Assembly (NCBI GenBank): GCA_947387485.1
Contig: CANDNT010000015.1
Coordinates: forward strand, 1 to 64,000
Source: Aquimarina rhabdastrellae
Lineage (GTDB): Bacteria; Bacteroidota; Bacteroidia; Flavobacteriales; Flavobacteriaceae
Direction of reading: 5' to 3'
Length of the DNA: 64,000 nt
Below the pieces are notes generated by a model that was not told the origin of the DNA, made no database searches, and saw only the letters and a program-made list of their open reading frames with translations. Position numbers and translations under genes: made by a program. Shown in pieces: positions 1 through 9,982 of this stretch (position 1 is the first letter of the stretch; each line of letters opens with the position of its first letter).

Positions 1-3000
1 GACGATGACAATGACGGGATACCAGATACAGTAGAGACAGGTGGAGTAGACCCAACGACAGATGCAGACGGAGACGGAGTACCATTATACCTGGATGATG
101 ACGATGGAGATGCAGGAGTTGGAGACGATAACAATGCAGTGGAATCAATCTATGATTACGATGGAGACGGCGTAGCGAATCACTTAGACATAGATAGTGA
201 TAATGACGGAATCGTGGATGTAATCGAAGCAGGCGGGACAGATCCAGATGGAGACGGAGTAATAGGTACAGGAGCGATTACGGATGCAGATGGCGATGGG
301 TTATCAGATGATGTAGATAATATCGATAGCGGAAGCGGCGTAGGCGAAGTAACCAGCGGAAGCCCATTAGCAGTACCAAACACAGATGGGACAGGAGGAG
401 TAGACTACTTAGACATAGATGCAGACGATGACGGAATTGTAGATAATATTGAAGGACAAAGTACAACTGGTTATATAGCACCGAGCGGAAATGATACAGA
501 TGGAGACGGTTTGGACGATAGCTATGATGTAGACTGTATACCTTGTGGAGCGATTACAGGGCAACCTATAACACCAGTGAATACAGATGCAACGAATTTA
601 AATAGCGATACAGCTCCGGATTATATAGATACTGATTCTGATGGAGATGGAGAAGATGATGCTATTGAAGCATATGATACCGATGACGATGGAGTTGCAG
701 ATACGGTTCCTTCAGGAAGTGATGCAGATGGAGATGGATTAGATGATAATTATGATACAGATGATGCGAATCCAGATGTTACAAATGGAGGACAAACAGC
801 AGGTAATCCATTCCCAGATACAGATATAGTAGGAGGAGAACCTAACTGGAGAGAAGATAGAGTAGCATTACAACTTACAAAAACAATAACGACTTCTCAA
901 ACAGAAGTAGGACAGGTTATTACCTATGATATAGAAGTACGTAATACAGGAAATGTTGCTTTGACTAATATAGAAGTGACTGATCCTAATGCAGATGGAG
1001 GTATTGTAACAGGTAGTCCTATAGCGAATTTAGCAGTAGGAGGAACAACAATAGTGACAGTATCACAAACTATAACACAGGCAGATGTAGATGCTGGATA
1101 TATAGAGAATAGTGCTACAGCTACAGGAGATTCATCTATAGGAGTAGATACTGTAACAGATGTATCTGATGCAGGAGATGAAGCAGTAGAGACTGCAAAT
1201 GGAGATGGAACTACAGATGGTGATCCTACAAATGACCCTACAGTAACTGTAATACCTGCAACACCAGAATTAGATGTAGTGAAAACAGTAAGTAGTATTA
1301 CAGATAATGGAGATGCTGTTGTTGGAGTTGGAGATGTTATCAATTATGAAATCACAGTAACCAATACAGGAAATGTGACAATTAGTAGTGTAAGCTTGAA
1401 TGATGTCTTAACAGATGCAAACGGAAATCCATTAACATTAACGTCAGGACCTATTTATCAAGATCCAGGAACAGGTACTGTAGAGGGAACGATAGAAGTT
1501 GGGACAACAGCGACTTATATAGCTACTTATACATTAACTCAAAGTGATGTAGATGCAGGAGGAGTAGAGAATAGTGTGATAGCAACAGGAACTGCACCAG
1601 ATGGTACTACGACAGTTACAGATACCAGTGATGATGGTGATGATAGTGATGGTAATACCGAAGATGATGTTACAGAGACTGTAATAGTACCAGATCCAGA
1701 ATTAAAAGCTGTTAAAACAATAGCAAGTATTACAGATGATGGAGACGGAGAAGTAGGAGTAGGAGATATCATTAATTATTCGATTAAAATTACGAATACA
1801 GGAAATGTTACAATAAATAATATAACCTTAAATGATATTTTAACAGATGCCAATGGAAATGTATTAACCTTAACATCAGGACCTACCTATCAAGATCCAG
1901 GAACAGGTGCTATAGAAGGTACTATTGAAGTTTTAGACACAGCTTTATATGATGCTACCTATATTATTACACAAAGTGATGTAGATGCAGGAGGTGTTAA
2001 TAACACTGTAGTAGTAACAGGTTCAACCCCAGCAGGAGGAGCGGTAACAGATATGAGTGATGATGGCGATGACACTGATGGAAATAATGAAGATGATCCT
2101 ACAGAGCTTATAATAACACCAGATCCAGAATTAGATGTAGTGAAAACAGTAAGTAGTATTACAGATGAAGGAGATGGAGAATTAGGAGTAGGAGATACAA
2201 TCAATTATGAAATCACAGTAACTAATACAGGAAATGTAACTATAGATAATGTAAGCTTGAATGATGTCTTAATAGATGCAAATGGAAATGTATTAACCTT
2301 AACGTCAGGACCTACTTATCAAGATCCAGGAACAGGAGCTGTAGAAGGAACGGTAGAAGTAGGAACAATAGCTACGTATATAGCTACTTATGTGTTAACT
2401 CAGAGTGATGTAGATGCAAGAGGAGTTCAAAATAGTGTGATAACTAACGGAACAGCACCAGATGGTACTACAACAGTAACAGATACCAGTGACGATGGAG
2501 ATGATAGTGATGGTAATACCGAAGACGATACTACCGATACTTTAATAACACCAGATCCAGAATTAGATGTAGTGAAAACAGTAAGTAGTATTACAGATGA
2601 AGGAGATGGAGAATTAGGAGTAGGAGATACAATCAATTATGAAATCACAGTAACTAATACAGGAAATGTAACTATAGATAATGTAAGCTTGAATGATGTC
2701 TTAATAGATGCAAATGGAAATGTATTAACCTTAACGTCAGGACCTACTTATCAAGATCCAGGAACAGGAGCTGTAGAAGGAACGGTAGAAGTAGGAACAA
2801 TAGCTACGTATATAGCTACTTATGTGTTAACTCAGAGTGATGTAGATGCAAGAGGAGTTCAAAATAGTGTGATAACTAACGGAACAGCACCAGATGGTAC
2901 TACAACAGTAACAGATACCAGTGACGATGGAGATGATAGTGATGGTAATACCGAAGACGATACTACCGATACTTTAATAACACCAGATCCAGAATTAGAT

Positions 3001-5400
3001 GTAGTGAAAACAGTAAGTAGTATTACAGATGAAGGAGATGGAGAATTAGGAGTAGGAGATACAATTAACTATGAAATCACAGTTACCAATACAGGAAACG
3101 TGACTATAGATAATGTAAACTTGAATGATGTCTTAACAGATGCAAATGGAAATGTATTAACCTTAACATCAGGACCTATTTATCAAGATCCAGGAACAGG
3201 AGCTATAGAAGGAATGGTAGAAGTAGGAACAATAGCTACGTATATAGCTACTTATGTATTAACTCAGAGTGATGTAGATGCAGGAGGAGTTCAAAATAGT
3301 GTAATAGTTACAGGTACAGCACCAGATGGAACTACGACAGTTACAGATACCAGTGATGATGGTGATGATAGCGATGGTAATAGCGAAGATGACACTACTG
3401 ATACAGAGATAACAAGAGTACCAGGAATCGAGAGTCAAAAAGTAGTAAGTAGTATCACAGACAATGGAGATGGAACATTAGGAGTGGGAGATACTATTAA
3501 CTATGAAATTACAGTAACCAATACAGGAAATGTAACCTTGACTAATGTAGATGTAACAGATACACTTCTAGATAATAATGGAAATGTATTAACCTTAACA
3601 TCAGGACTTACCTATCAAGATCCAGGAACAGGAGCTATAGAAGGAACGATAGAAGTTGGAACAACAGCTACATATGTAGCAACGTATGTGTTAACTCAGA
3701 GTGATGTAGATGCAGGAGGAGTGCAAAATAGTGTGTTAAGTAGTGGAGATAGTCCAGATGGAACAGAAGTTACAGATACCAGTGATGATGGTGATGATAG
3801 TGATGGTAATACCGAAGACGATACTACTGATACCGAAATAACAAGAGTACCAGGAATCGAGAGTCAAAAAGTAGTGAGTAGTATCACAGACAATGGAGAT
3901 GGGACATTAGGAGTAGGAGATACTGTTAACTATGAAATTATAGTAACTAATACAGGAAATGTAACCTTGACCAATGTAGATGTAACAGATACACTCACAG
4001 ATAATGACGGAACTGTATTGACTTTAACATCAGGACCTACCTATCAAGATCCAGGAACAGGAGCTGTAGAAGGAACGATAGAAGTTGGAACAACAGCTAC
4101 ATATATAGCAACATATGTGTTAACTCAGAGTGATGTAGATGCAGGAGGAGTACAAAATAGTGTGCTAAGTAGTGGAGATAGTCCAGATGGAACAGAAGTT
4201 ACAGATACCAGTGATGATGGTGATGATAGTGATGGTAATACCGAAGACGATACTACTGATACTATAATTATAGCAACTCCAGAATTAACATTAACCAAAA
4301 CAGGCGCATATATAGATCAAGATGGAGATGGAAGTACTAATCCAGGAGATATTATCAGATTCACATTTACTGTAGAAAATACAGGAGAACTTACTGTAAA
4401 TAACCTTACTATAGATGATCCGATAATAGGAATAACAGGAATAGCTGTAACACCCGCAATACTTGCTCCTAATGAAATAGGAACGGCTACAGTTGATTAT
4501 GTTATTACACAAGATGATATCGATAACGAACGATTTATAAACAGTGCTACTGTAACAGGTCAAGATCCAGATGGAGTTGATGTGATAGATGTATCAGATG
4601 ATGGAGATGAACTTACAGATAGTGATGAAGATCCAGACAGTGATCCTACAAATGATCCAACAGTAACAAGCTTAGCATCACCTAACCTTGAGTTGACCAA
4701 AATGGGAATGTATGTAGATATCAATAATGATGGATTGCCTAATGCAGGAGATATTATTGAATATACATTCACTATAGAAAATACAGGGAATGTGGCAATT
4801 ACTAATATAATAATTACCGATCCATTACCAGGTATAGAAATGAACGGAGGACCAATAGACTTGTTACCAGGAGAGAGAGACGAAACAACATTTACAGCTA
4901 TTTACACATTAACAACAACAGATGTGTTTAACGGAAGTGTTAGCAACTCTGCAACAGCAACAGGACAAGATCCAGGAGGAAATGATGTTTCAGATGTTTC
5001 AGATGATCCTACAGATCCTACAGATGTAGATACCGATAATGATGGAGATGGAGAAGATGAAACAGTAACAGATATTATTAATAATGAAGAAGATGGTATT
5101 GTTATCTACAATGGTATAACACCAAATGGAGATGGAACTAATGATAACTTTAGAATAGTAGGTCTAGAAGAATTCCCTAATAATACATTAAGAATCTATA
5201 ACAGATGGGGAGTTCTAGTGTTTGATGCTCAAGGGTACGAACAAGCAGGAACTAGGTATTTTGAAGGAATTTCAGAAGGACGAACAACTATTCGAGAAAG
5301 CGAAATGTTACCAGTAGGAACATATTACTACATCTTAGAATATGAAACCGAATCTGGAGTAGGAAAAAGTAGATCAGGATACTTATACATAAACAGATAA
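1..5400 (+). CDS. SprB-like repeat adhesin, T9SS type B sorted (5' end outside window)
   Basis: The reading frame is open from base 1, so the true start lies upstream; an internal ATG at 139 is not a credible start because the same Asp/Gly-rich repeat runs through it. The first 270 or so residues are DxDxDG-type calcium-binding repeats of the thrombospondin type 3 kind. Next come about ten DUF11/DUF7507-like Ig-fold repeats of roughly 135-146 residues, recognisable by the recurring [13 protein letters not shown] and [10 protein letters not shown] motifs. The last 100 residues (from [13 protein letters not shown]) match the gliding-motility C-terminal domain (CHU_C), a type B T9SS sorting signal. 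Established knowledge: such proteins are exported by T9SS to the cell surface and need a PorP/SprF partner, and one is encoded next. Role in adhesion or gliding is inferred. Codon choice is richer in GAC, GCG and AGC before about position 620 than after. Confidence 0.9.
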   Translation, partial: DDDNDGIPDTVETGGVDPTTDADGDGVPLYLDDDDGDAGVGDDNNAVESIYDYDGDGVANHLDIDSDNDGIVDVIEAGGTDPDGDGVIGTGAITDADGDGLSDDVDNIDSGSGVGEVTSGSPLAVPNTDGTGGVDYLDIDADDDGIVDNIEGQSTTGYIAPSGNDTDGDGLDDSYDVDCIPCGAITGQPITPVNTDATNLNSDTAPDYIDTDSDGDGEDDAIEAYDTDDDGVADTVPSGSDADGDGLDDNYDTDDANPDVTNGGQTAGNPFPDTDIVGGEPNWREDRVALQLTKTITTSQTEVGQVITYDIEVRNTGNVALTNIEVTDPNADGGIVTGSPIANLAVGGTTIVTVSQTITQADVDAGYIENSATATGDSSIGVDTVTDVSDAGDEAVETANGDGTTDGDPTNDPTVTVIPATPELDVVKTVSSITDNGDAVVGVGDVINYEITVTNTGNVTISSVSLNDVLTDANGNPLTLTSGPIYQDPGTGTVEGTIEVGTTATYIATYTLTQSDVDAGGVENSVIATGTAPDGTTTVTDTSDDGDDSDGNTEDDVTETVIVPDPELKAVKTIASITDDGDGEVGVGDIINYSIKITNTGNVTINNITLNDILTDANGNVLTLTSGPTYQDPGTGAIEGTIEVLDTALYDATYIITQSDVDAGGVNNTVVVTGSTPAGGAVTDMSDDGDDTDGNNEDDPTELIITPDPELDVVKTVSSITDEGDGELGVGDTINYEITVTNTGNVTIDNVSLNDVLIDANGNVLTLTSGPTYQDPGTGAVEGTVEVGTIATYIATYVLTQSDVDARGVQNSVITNGTAPDGTTTVTDTSDDGDDSDGNTEDDTTDTLITPDPELDVVKTVSSITDEGDGELGVGDTINYEITVTNTGNVTIDNVSLNDVLIDANGNVLTLTSGPTYQDPGTGAVEGTVEVGTIATYIATYVLTQSDVDARGVQNSVITNGTAPDGTTTVTDTSDDGDDSDGNTEDDTTDTLITPDPELDVVKTVSSITDEGDGELGVGDTINYEITVTNTGNVTIDNVNLNDVLTDANGNVLTLTSGPIYQDPGTGAIEGMVEVGTIATYIATYVLTQSDVDAGGVQNSVIVTGTAPDGTTTVTDTSDDGDDSDGNSEDDTTDTEITRVPGIESQKVVSSITDNGDGTLGVGDTINYEITVTNTGNVTLTNVDVTDTLLDNNGNVLTLTSGLTYQDPGTGAIEGTIEVGTTATYVATYVLTQSDVDAGGVQNSVLSSGDSPDGTEVTDTSDDGDDSDGNTEDDTTDTEITRVPGIESQKVVSSITDNGDGTLGVGDTVNYEIIVTNTGNVTLTNVDVTDTLTDNDGTVLTLTSGPTYQDPGTGAVEGTIEVGTTATYIATYVLTQSDVDAGGVQNSVLSSGDSPDGTEVTDTSDDGDDSDGNTEDDTTDTIIIATPELTLTKTGAYIDQDGDGSTNPGDIIRFTFTVENTGELTVNNLTIDDPIIGITGIAVTPAILAPNEIGTATVDYVITQDDIDNERFINSATVTGQDPDGVDVIDVSDDGDELTDSDEDPDSDPTNDPTVTSLASPNLELTKMGMYVDINNDGLPNAGDIIEYTFTIENTGNVAITNIIITDPLPGIEMNGGPIDLLPGERDETTFTAIYTLTTTDVFNGSVSNSATATGQDPGGNDVSDVSDDPTDPTDVDTDNDGDGEDETVTDIINNEEDGIVIYNGITPNGDGTNDNFRIVGLEEFPNNTLRIYNRWGVLVFDAQGYEQAGTRYFEGISEGRTTIRESEMLPVGTYYYILEYETESGVGKSRSGYLYINR
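1261..4680 (+). repeat. Array of about 430-bp DUF11-like domain repeats
   Basis: Successive repeat units begin near 1261, 1690, 2119, 2551, 2983, 3421, 3850 and 4273, giving periods of 429, 429, 432, 432, 438, 429 and about 423 bases. Each encodes one Ig-like domain ending in a [16 protein letters not shown] acidic linker. Units 4-6 and 7-8 are the closest to one another. The array is entirely coding. Confidence 0.9.
2119..2982 (+). repeat. Two identical 432-bp tandem units
   Basis: The segment 2119-2550 and the next segment 2551-2982 read identically by eye over all 432 bases, including synonymous positions. The following unit (from 2983) already differs at scattered sites. This indicates a recent tandem duplication or gene conversion of one domain. 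It could also be an assembly artefact in a repeat. Confidence 0.85.
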
Positions 5401-5415
5401 ACAACATCAACAAAA

Positions 5416-5443
5416 TCTCACAGATGATTTTTCATCTGTGAGA
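5416..5443 (+). other. Hairpin between adhesin and porP genes
   Basis: The two 12-base arms TCTCACAGATGA and TCATCTGTGAGA are perfectly complementary around a TTTT loop. An A-rich rather than T-rich tract follows on the + strand, so it is probably not a full terminator. It may stabilise the upstream message or lower expression of the genes downstream. Confidence 0.6.
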
Positions 5444-5460
5444 CTTAAAAAAAGCCAATT

Positions 5461-6420
5461 ATGAAAACATTAAAAACAATTAAAATAGTTGCCGTGTTGA
5501 GTTGTCTATTTTCGGTAATGGCATATGGACAACAAGATGCACAATATACACAGTACATGTATAATACTATAGCAATTAATCCAGCCTATGCCGGAAGTAG
5601 AGGAGTGATGAGTATAACAGGATTGCATAGAAGTCAGTGGGTAGGTCTAGATGGAGCACCGCGATCAATAACCTTATCAGGAAATACACCATTAGGAAAA
5701 CGAAATCAAGTAGGATTAGGAGTATCTATAGTAAGGGATGAAATAGGACCTACAGAAGAAACTTATTTTGATATTGATTTTTCATATACGATTAGAACAT
5801 CAAGAAAAGGAAAACTAAGTTTAGGATTAAAAGCAGGTGGACATTTATTAGATGTAGACTTTGATAAATTAACCAAGTTTGATATCAATGATCCTAATTT
5901 TCAGAACTCTATAGAAAATAAATTTAGTCCTAATGTAGGAATAGGATTTTACTATCATACAGATAAGTTCTATGCAGGTATAAGTGCTCCTAATTTATTA
6001 GAAACAGATCACTTTGACGAAAGCGCAACTGTAGGGCAAAACAACGCTTCGAGCTTTATTGCTAGAGAACGAATCAATTATTATTTCATTACAGGATATG
6101 CATTTGATTTGAGTACAGAGATAAAACTAAAACCAGCAGTATTAGTTAAAGCAGTATCAGGAGCACCATTACAAGTAGATCTATCGGCAAGTTTTATGTT
6201 CTATAATAGATTTATTGTAGGAGGAGCATATCGATGGGATGCAGCATTTAGTGGCTTGTTAGGGTTTCAAGTATCTAATTCTATGTTGATAGGTTTGGCA
6301 TATGATAGAGAAACTACAGAGCTTGGTAATACTAGTTTTAATGATGGAAGTTATGAAGTACTAGTACGATTCGAATTATTCAAAACATATAATAGAATTA
6401 TTACACCTAGATTCTTTTAA
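5461..6420 (+). CDS. PorP/SprF family type IX secretion outer-membrane protein
   Basis: This 319-residue protein has a signal peptide ending near MAYGQQ. The family signature follows: QDAQYTQYMYNT, then NPAYAGSRG and LHRSQWVGLDGAP. The rest alternates short hydrophobic strands as expected for an outer-membrane beta-barrel. Established knowledge: SprF-like proteins lie immediately downstream of SprB-like adhesins and are needed for export or anchoring of type B sorted cargo. Here it starts 60 bases after the adhesin gene, on the same strand, so it is most likely the dedicated partner. SprF itself cannot be told from its many paralogs by sequence inspection. Confidence 0.92.
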   Translation: MKTLKTIKIVAVLSCLFSVMAYGQQDAQYTQYMYNTIAINPAYAGSRGVMSITGLHRSQWVGLDGAPRSITLSGNTPLGKRNQVGLGVSIVRDEIGPTEETYFDIDFSYTIRTSRKGKLSLGLKAGGHLLDVDFDKLTKFDINDPNFQNSIENKFSPNVGIGFYYHTDKFYAGISAPNLLETDHFDESATVGQNNASSFIARERINYYFITGYAFDLSTEIKLKPAVLVKAVSGAPLQVDLSASFMFYNRFIVGGAYRWDAAFSGLLGFQVSNSMLIGLAYDRETTELGNTSFNDGSYEVLVRFELFKTYNRIITPRFF

Positions 6421-6438
6421 TACTAAACAAATTGATTT

Positions 6439-8388
6439 ATGAAAACAAAAAGATTAATAAGTACGGTCTTGATGATCTTAGTTACTTGTTTAGTAATAGC
6501 ACAAGAAAAAAGATTAGCCAAGGCAGATAAAAACTTTGAAAAATACGCATATATAGATGCTAGGAAGGTATATCTAGAAGTAGCCGAAAAAGGATATAAA
6601 TCACAATCTCTATACGAAAAACTGGGAGACTCGTATTATTTCAATAGTGATTTTGAAGAAGCAGGGAAATGGTATCATGAATTGATAAATGATTATGAAA
6701 ATGAAGTAGGAGCAGAATACCTTTTTAGATATGCGCAATGCTTAAAGAGTATAGAGAGATATAACGAAGCAGATAAAGTGATGGAGCAATTTAATGCAGT
6801 TGTAAACTCTGATGATAGAGGAAAAGTCTTTATGAAAACCAGAGATTATATGCATTTTATCGATGTGCAGTCGGGTAAATTTGATATTTCTTCAATGAAT
6901 ATAAACTCAAAACAATCAGATTATGCACCAAGCTTTCATAAAGATGCTATTGTTTTTGCATCCTCTAGAGATGGAGGTACAGCAAAGAGGATTGTACATG
7001 AATGGAACGAAATGCCGTTTTTAGACTTATATACGATAACTCCTGATGGAGAAGATAAAGAACCAGAAGGATTAAGAGGAAATATTAATACTAAATTTCA
7101 TGAATCCTCTGCTGCGTTTAATGCTACAGGAGATACTATGTATTTTACTAGAAATAATTATACAAAAAGTGTCTTAAAAGAAAACAAAGCAGGAACAGCT
7201 TTATTAAAACTATATAGGGCGGTAGCTTCAGGAGACAAATGGAAAAAAATAGAAGAATTACCATTTAATAGTGATGAATATTCAGTATCTCATCCTAGTT
7301 TATCTAGAGATGGAAGATGGTTATACTTTGCGAGTGATATGCCAGGAACAAGAGGGCAATCAGATATTTTTGTAGTAGAAGTTTTACCTAACGGAAATTT
7401 TGGAACACCAAAAAACTTAGGAGAAACAATTAATACAGAAGGAAGAGAAACATTTCCATTTATTACGTCTTCAGGAAAATTATTTTTTGCAAGTGATGGG
7501 CATACAGGTCTAGGAGGACTAGATGTTTTTGTAGCAGAAAGAGAAGAAGATACCTTTTTAACTCCGTTTAATGTAGGGCGTCCAATAAATAGCCCAGAAG
7601 ATGACTTTACATTTATTATAGATGAAGATTCAAAAACAGGATATTTTGCAAGTAATAGAAAAGGAGGAGAAGGAAGTGATGATATCTATAAGTTTGTACA
7701 AACAGAACCATTAATAACTAAATGTCAGCAATATATAAGTGGGGTAGTCACAGATAAAAACTCAGGAGAAATATTAGCCAATACTATAGTCACCTTAGTA
7801 GATGAAAATAATCAAGAATTAGAAAAAATAGAAACAACAGCTACAGGAAGGTATAGATTCAATATAGATTGTAGTAAAGAATATATCGTACGTGCAAGTA
7901 AGATTAATTATGGTTTTACAGAAGCACAAGTGACATCAAGCGAGATACTTGAATATGATTTTGATGTTCCTTTAGCACTAGAACGAGATGATTTAGTTAA
8001 TAAAGAAGTAGGGCCAGGAGATGACCTATTTAAGGTATTGAAATTGGAACCTATATATTTTGATTTAGATAAATATTATATCAGAGCAGATGCAGAAGTA
8101 GAACTACAGAAAATTATAGCTGCATTAAGACAATATCCAGAACTTAAGATAGATGTAAGATCACATACAGATAGCCGATCAAGTCGCTGGTATAATAAAA
8201 GATTAAGCGAACGAAGAGCACAGAGTACCATTAAATATATAATAAAAAAAGGAGGTATTGCCAAAGATCGAATAACTGGGCGAGGATACGGAGAATACGA
8301 ACTACTTAATAAATGTAAAGATGGAGTAAAATGTAGTGAAGCAGAGCATCAATTAAATCGTAGAAGTGAATTTATCATAATGAAATAA
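6439..8388 (+). CDS. OmpA-family protein with TPR, PD40 repeats and carboxypeptidase-regulatory domain
   Basis: This 649-residue protein has a signal peptide (cleavage near VIAQ), then TPR-like helices to about residue 130. WD40-like PD40 beta-propeller repeats follow at about 160-425 (recurring FASDMPG, FASDGH and FASNRKGG). A CarboxypepD_reg-like fold sits at about 430-510, and a C-terminal OmpA peptidoglycan-binding domain carries the HTDSR and LSERRAQS motifs. This architecture is typical of the third gene in Bacteroidota adhesin-SprF-OmpA operons, where the OmpA domain is thought to tie the export machinery to peptidoglycan. It starts 18 bases after the PorP/SprF gene, so co-transcription is likely. 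A paralog lacking the last two domains lies at 13684-15021. Confidence 0.92.
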   Translation: MKTKRLISTVLMILVTCLVIAQEKRLAKADKNFEKYAYIDARKVYLEVAEKGYKSQSLYEKLGDSYYFNSDFEEAGKWYHELINDYENEVGAEYLFRYAQCLKSIERYNEADKVMEQFNAVVNSDDRGKVFMKTRDYMHFIDVQSGKFDISSMNINSKQSDYAPSFHKDAIVFASSRDGGTAKRIVHEWNEMPFLDLYTITPDGEDKEPEGLRGNINTKFHESSAAFNATGDTMYFTRNNYTKSVLKENKAGTALLKLYRAVASGDKWKKIEELPFNSDEYSVSHPSLSRDGRWLYFASDMPGTRGQSDIFVVEVLPNGNFGTPKNLGETINTEGRETFPFITSSGKLFFASDGHTGLGGLDVFVAEREEDTFLTPFNVGRPINSPEDDFTFIIDEDSKTGYFASNRKGGEGSDDIYKFVQTEPLITKCQQYISGVVTDKNSGEILANTIVTLVDENNQELEKIETTATGRYRFNIDCSKEYIVRASKINYGFTEAQVTSSEILEYDFDVPLALERDDLVNKEVGPGDDLFKVLKLEPIYFDLDKYYIRADAEVELQKIIAALRQYPELKIDVRSHTDSRSSRWYNKRLSERRAQSTIKYIIKKGGIAKDRITGRGYGEYELLNKCKDGVKCSEAEHQLNRRSEFIIMK

Positions 8389-8424
8389 TTAACTAAAACT
8401 AACTAACCATTAAAACCATTAACT

Positions 8425-9528
8425 ATGAAAAGATTATTAATAATAGCTACTGTATTAGGAATGAGTAGTTATATGCAAGGACAAGACTTACCTCAAAATC
8501 CTAAGCCAGGAGAATGTTACATTCGTTGTACAACACCAGATGTATACGAAAACAAAGAAGAACAAGTAGAGGTTACACCTGCCTATAAAAAAATAAAAAC
8601 ATATCCAGCTACATATGAAACAGTAACAGAAAGGGTATTAGTAAAAGAAGCTTCAAAAAAATTAAGAGTAATACCTGCAGTATACGAAACTACTACGGTT
8701 ACCTATATTAAAAAGCAAAGTGCATCGACATTAAAGGTAATACCAGCAGTATTAGGAAATGGATCAGAAGTAGTTGAGACTAAACCAGCATATGCACAGT
8801 GGGAATTAGGATCACCAGCACCAGATTGTGAGTCTAGTAATCCAGATGATTGTAGATATTGGTGTTATAAAGGATATCCAGCAGAATATGTTTCTATTCC
8901 TACTCGAGTATTAAAACAAGATGCAAATACAGAACGTAATCCGATAAACGAAAAAAAAGCTACCTATAAAAAACTAGTAGTAAAAGAACCTGCACGAGTA
9001 GTAGAAGAAGAAATTCCAGCAGAATATGCAACTGTAAAGAAAACGGTATTAGTAAAAGATGCTTATACAGAAGAAATATCTGTACCAGCAACATATAAAA
9101 CAGTATCAAAAGAGGTATTAGTTAAAAAAGGAGGATTGACAGAGTGGAAAGCAGTAGAATGTGCTCTAGTAGAATACTCGGCATTACCGATCAATTGGAA
9201 TTTAGGAAGTGCAACATTAACAGCGCAAGCAAGAAAATTAATTGATACTCGATTAATGCCTGTATTGGCCAATAATCCAGGAACTAAAATGGAAATTGCA
9301 TCTCATACAGATTCTAGAGGATCAAAAACAAGTAACCAAGAACTTTCAGAAAGAAGAGCACAAGCTGTAGTTAATTATTTAATTACAAAAGGAGTCAATA
9401 ATAGTCGATTAGTAGCTAATGGATATGGAGAAAAGCAATTAAAAAACAGATGTGCAGATGGTGTATCATGTACAGAAAGAGAACATGCAGTAAACCGTAG
9501 AACAGAGTTTAGATTAATAAATAATTAA
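8425..9528 (+). CDS. OmpA-family protein with VPAxYxTV repeats
   Basis: This 367-residue protein has a signal peptide (MKRLLIIATVLGMSSYMQGQ). A long region follows in which short units of the form I/V-PA-x-Y-x-T-V followed by VLVK recur several times, interrupted by a Cys-rich stretch near residues 130-150. The C-terminal 120 residues are an OmpA domain (HTDSRGSKTSNQELSERRAQ). It is probably the fourth gene of the adhesin operon, 36 bases after the previous stop. The repeat region is not a domain I can name. Its job as an envelope spacer or partner of the export system is inferred. Confidence 0.88.
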   Translation: MKRLLIIATVLGMSSYMQGQDLPQNPKPGECYIRCTTPDVYENKEEQVEVTPAYKKIKTYPATYETVTERVLVKEASKKLRVIPAVYETTTVTYIKKQSASTLKVIPAVLGNGSEVVETKPAYAQWELGSPAPDCESSNPDDCRYWCYKGYPAEYVSIPTRVLKQDANTERNPINEKKATYKKLVVKEPARVVEEEIPAEYATVKKTVLVKDAYTEEISVPATYKTVSKEVLVKKGGLTEWKAVECALVEYSALPINWNLGSATLTAQARKLIDTRLMPVLANNPGTKMEIASHTDSRGSKTSNQELSERRAQAVVNYLITKGVNNSRLVANGYGEKQLKNRCADGVSCTEREHAVNRRTEFRLINN

Positions 9529-9586
9529 AAGATAGAGTTTTAGATTAATTATGAACAGAGGAAAGAATCTGCAAGGATTCTTTAGG

Positions 9587-9612
9587 AAAGAGCAGTTTAT
9601 CTGCTCTTTTTT
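9587..9612 (+). terminator. Rho-independent terminator of the adhesin operon
   Basis: The stem AAAGAGCAG / CTGCTCTTT with loop TTTAT is followed by a T tract. A second weaker hairpin (AAAGAATC / GATTCTTT) lies directly upstream at 9562-9583. Confidence 0.85.
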
Positions 9613-9910
9613 AATTTAAAAATGTTAAAGTTTGTTAAAAAATGTGATAAAATGGTTAATGAAATACAATATAGTATCATTTTTTTAGAGGTTTTGTAGT
9701 AAAAAAATGAGATATAGAAGAAAATAATAGTAAAAAATAAATCGTTAAAATGTAGTGTTTTATAATAGTATAAGTATGGTATAACAATACTGCAAAAAAT
9801 GAAATATAGAAATAATAAATCATGACAGAAAAAAAATTAAAGTTTTATAAAAGTAAAAAATAATGGTTTTCTAGTAAAAAGAATGAGTTTTGAACATAAT
9901 ATGATATTGT
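9613..9910. other. AT-rich gene-free stretch
   Basis: Between the operon terminator and the M36 promoter region I see no open frame with a plausible start, no RNA-gene fold and no clear repeat. The sequence is very A/T-rich with many short runs of A. It may hold binding sites that cannot be recognised by eye. Confidence 0.5.
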
Positions 9911-9952
9911 TTGGTGTGTAATTTATTGGTAATCAGTATTTTTTGTATATTG
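9911..9952 (+). promoter_or_regulatory. Candidate promoter of the M36 protease gene
   Basis: A TTG at 9911-9913 and a TATTTTTTG at 9937-9945 resemble the Bacteroidota -33/-7 pair, although the box has one extra T. The segment ATCAGTATTTTTTGTATATT is very similar to the one before the small peptide gene at 33713. Confidence 0.45.
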
Positions 9953-9982
9953 AATACAACATAAAACTCAAAACTTTTACAT

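Noticed and set aside
1261..4680. CRISPR-like or noncoding tandem repeats
   Set aside because: Unit length (about 430 bases) and unbroken reading frame show protein domain repeats, not a CRISPR array.
180..4772. Several antisense frames of 60-140 codons opposite the adhesin repeats
   Set aside because: They are Ser/Thr/Pro-rich shadows of the Asp/Gly/Thr repeats, recur with the repeat period and have no independent signals.
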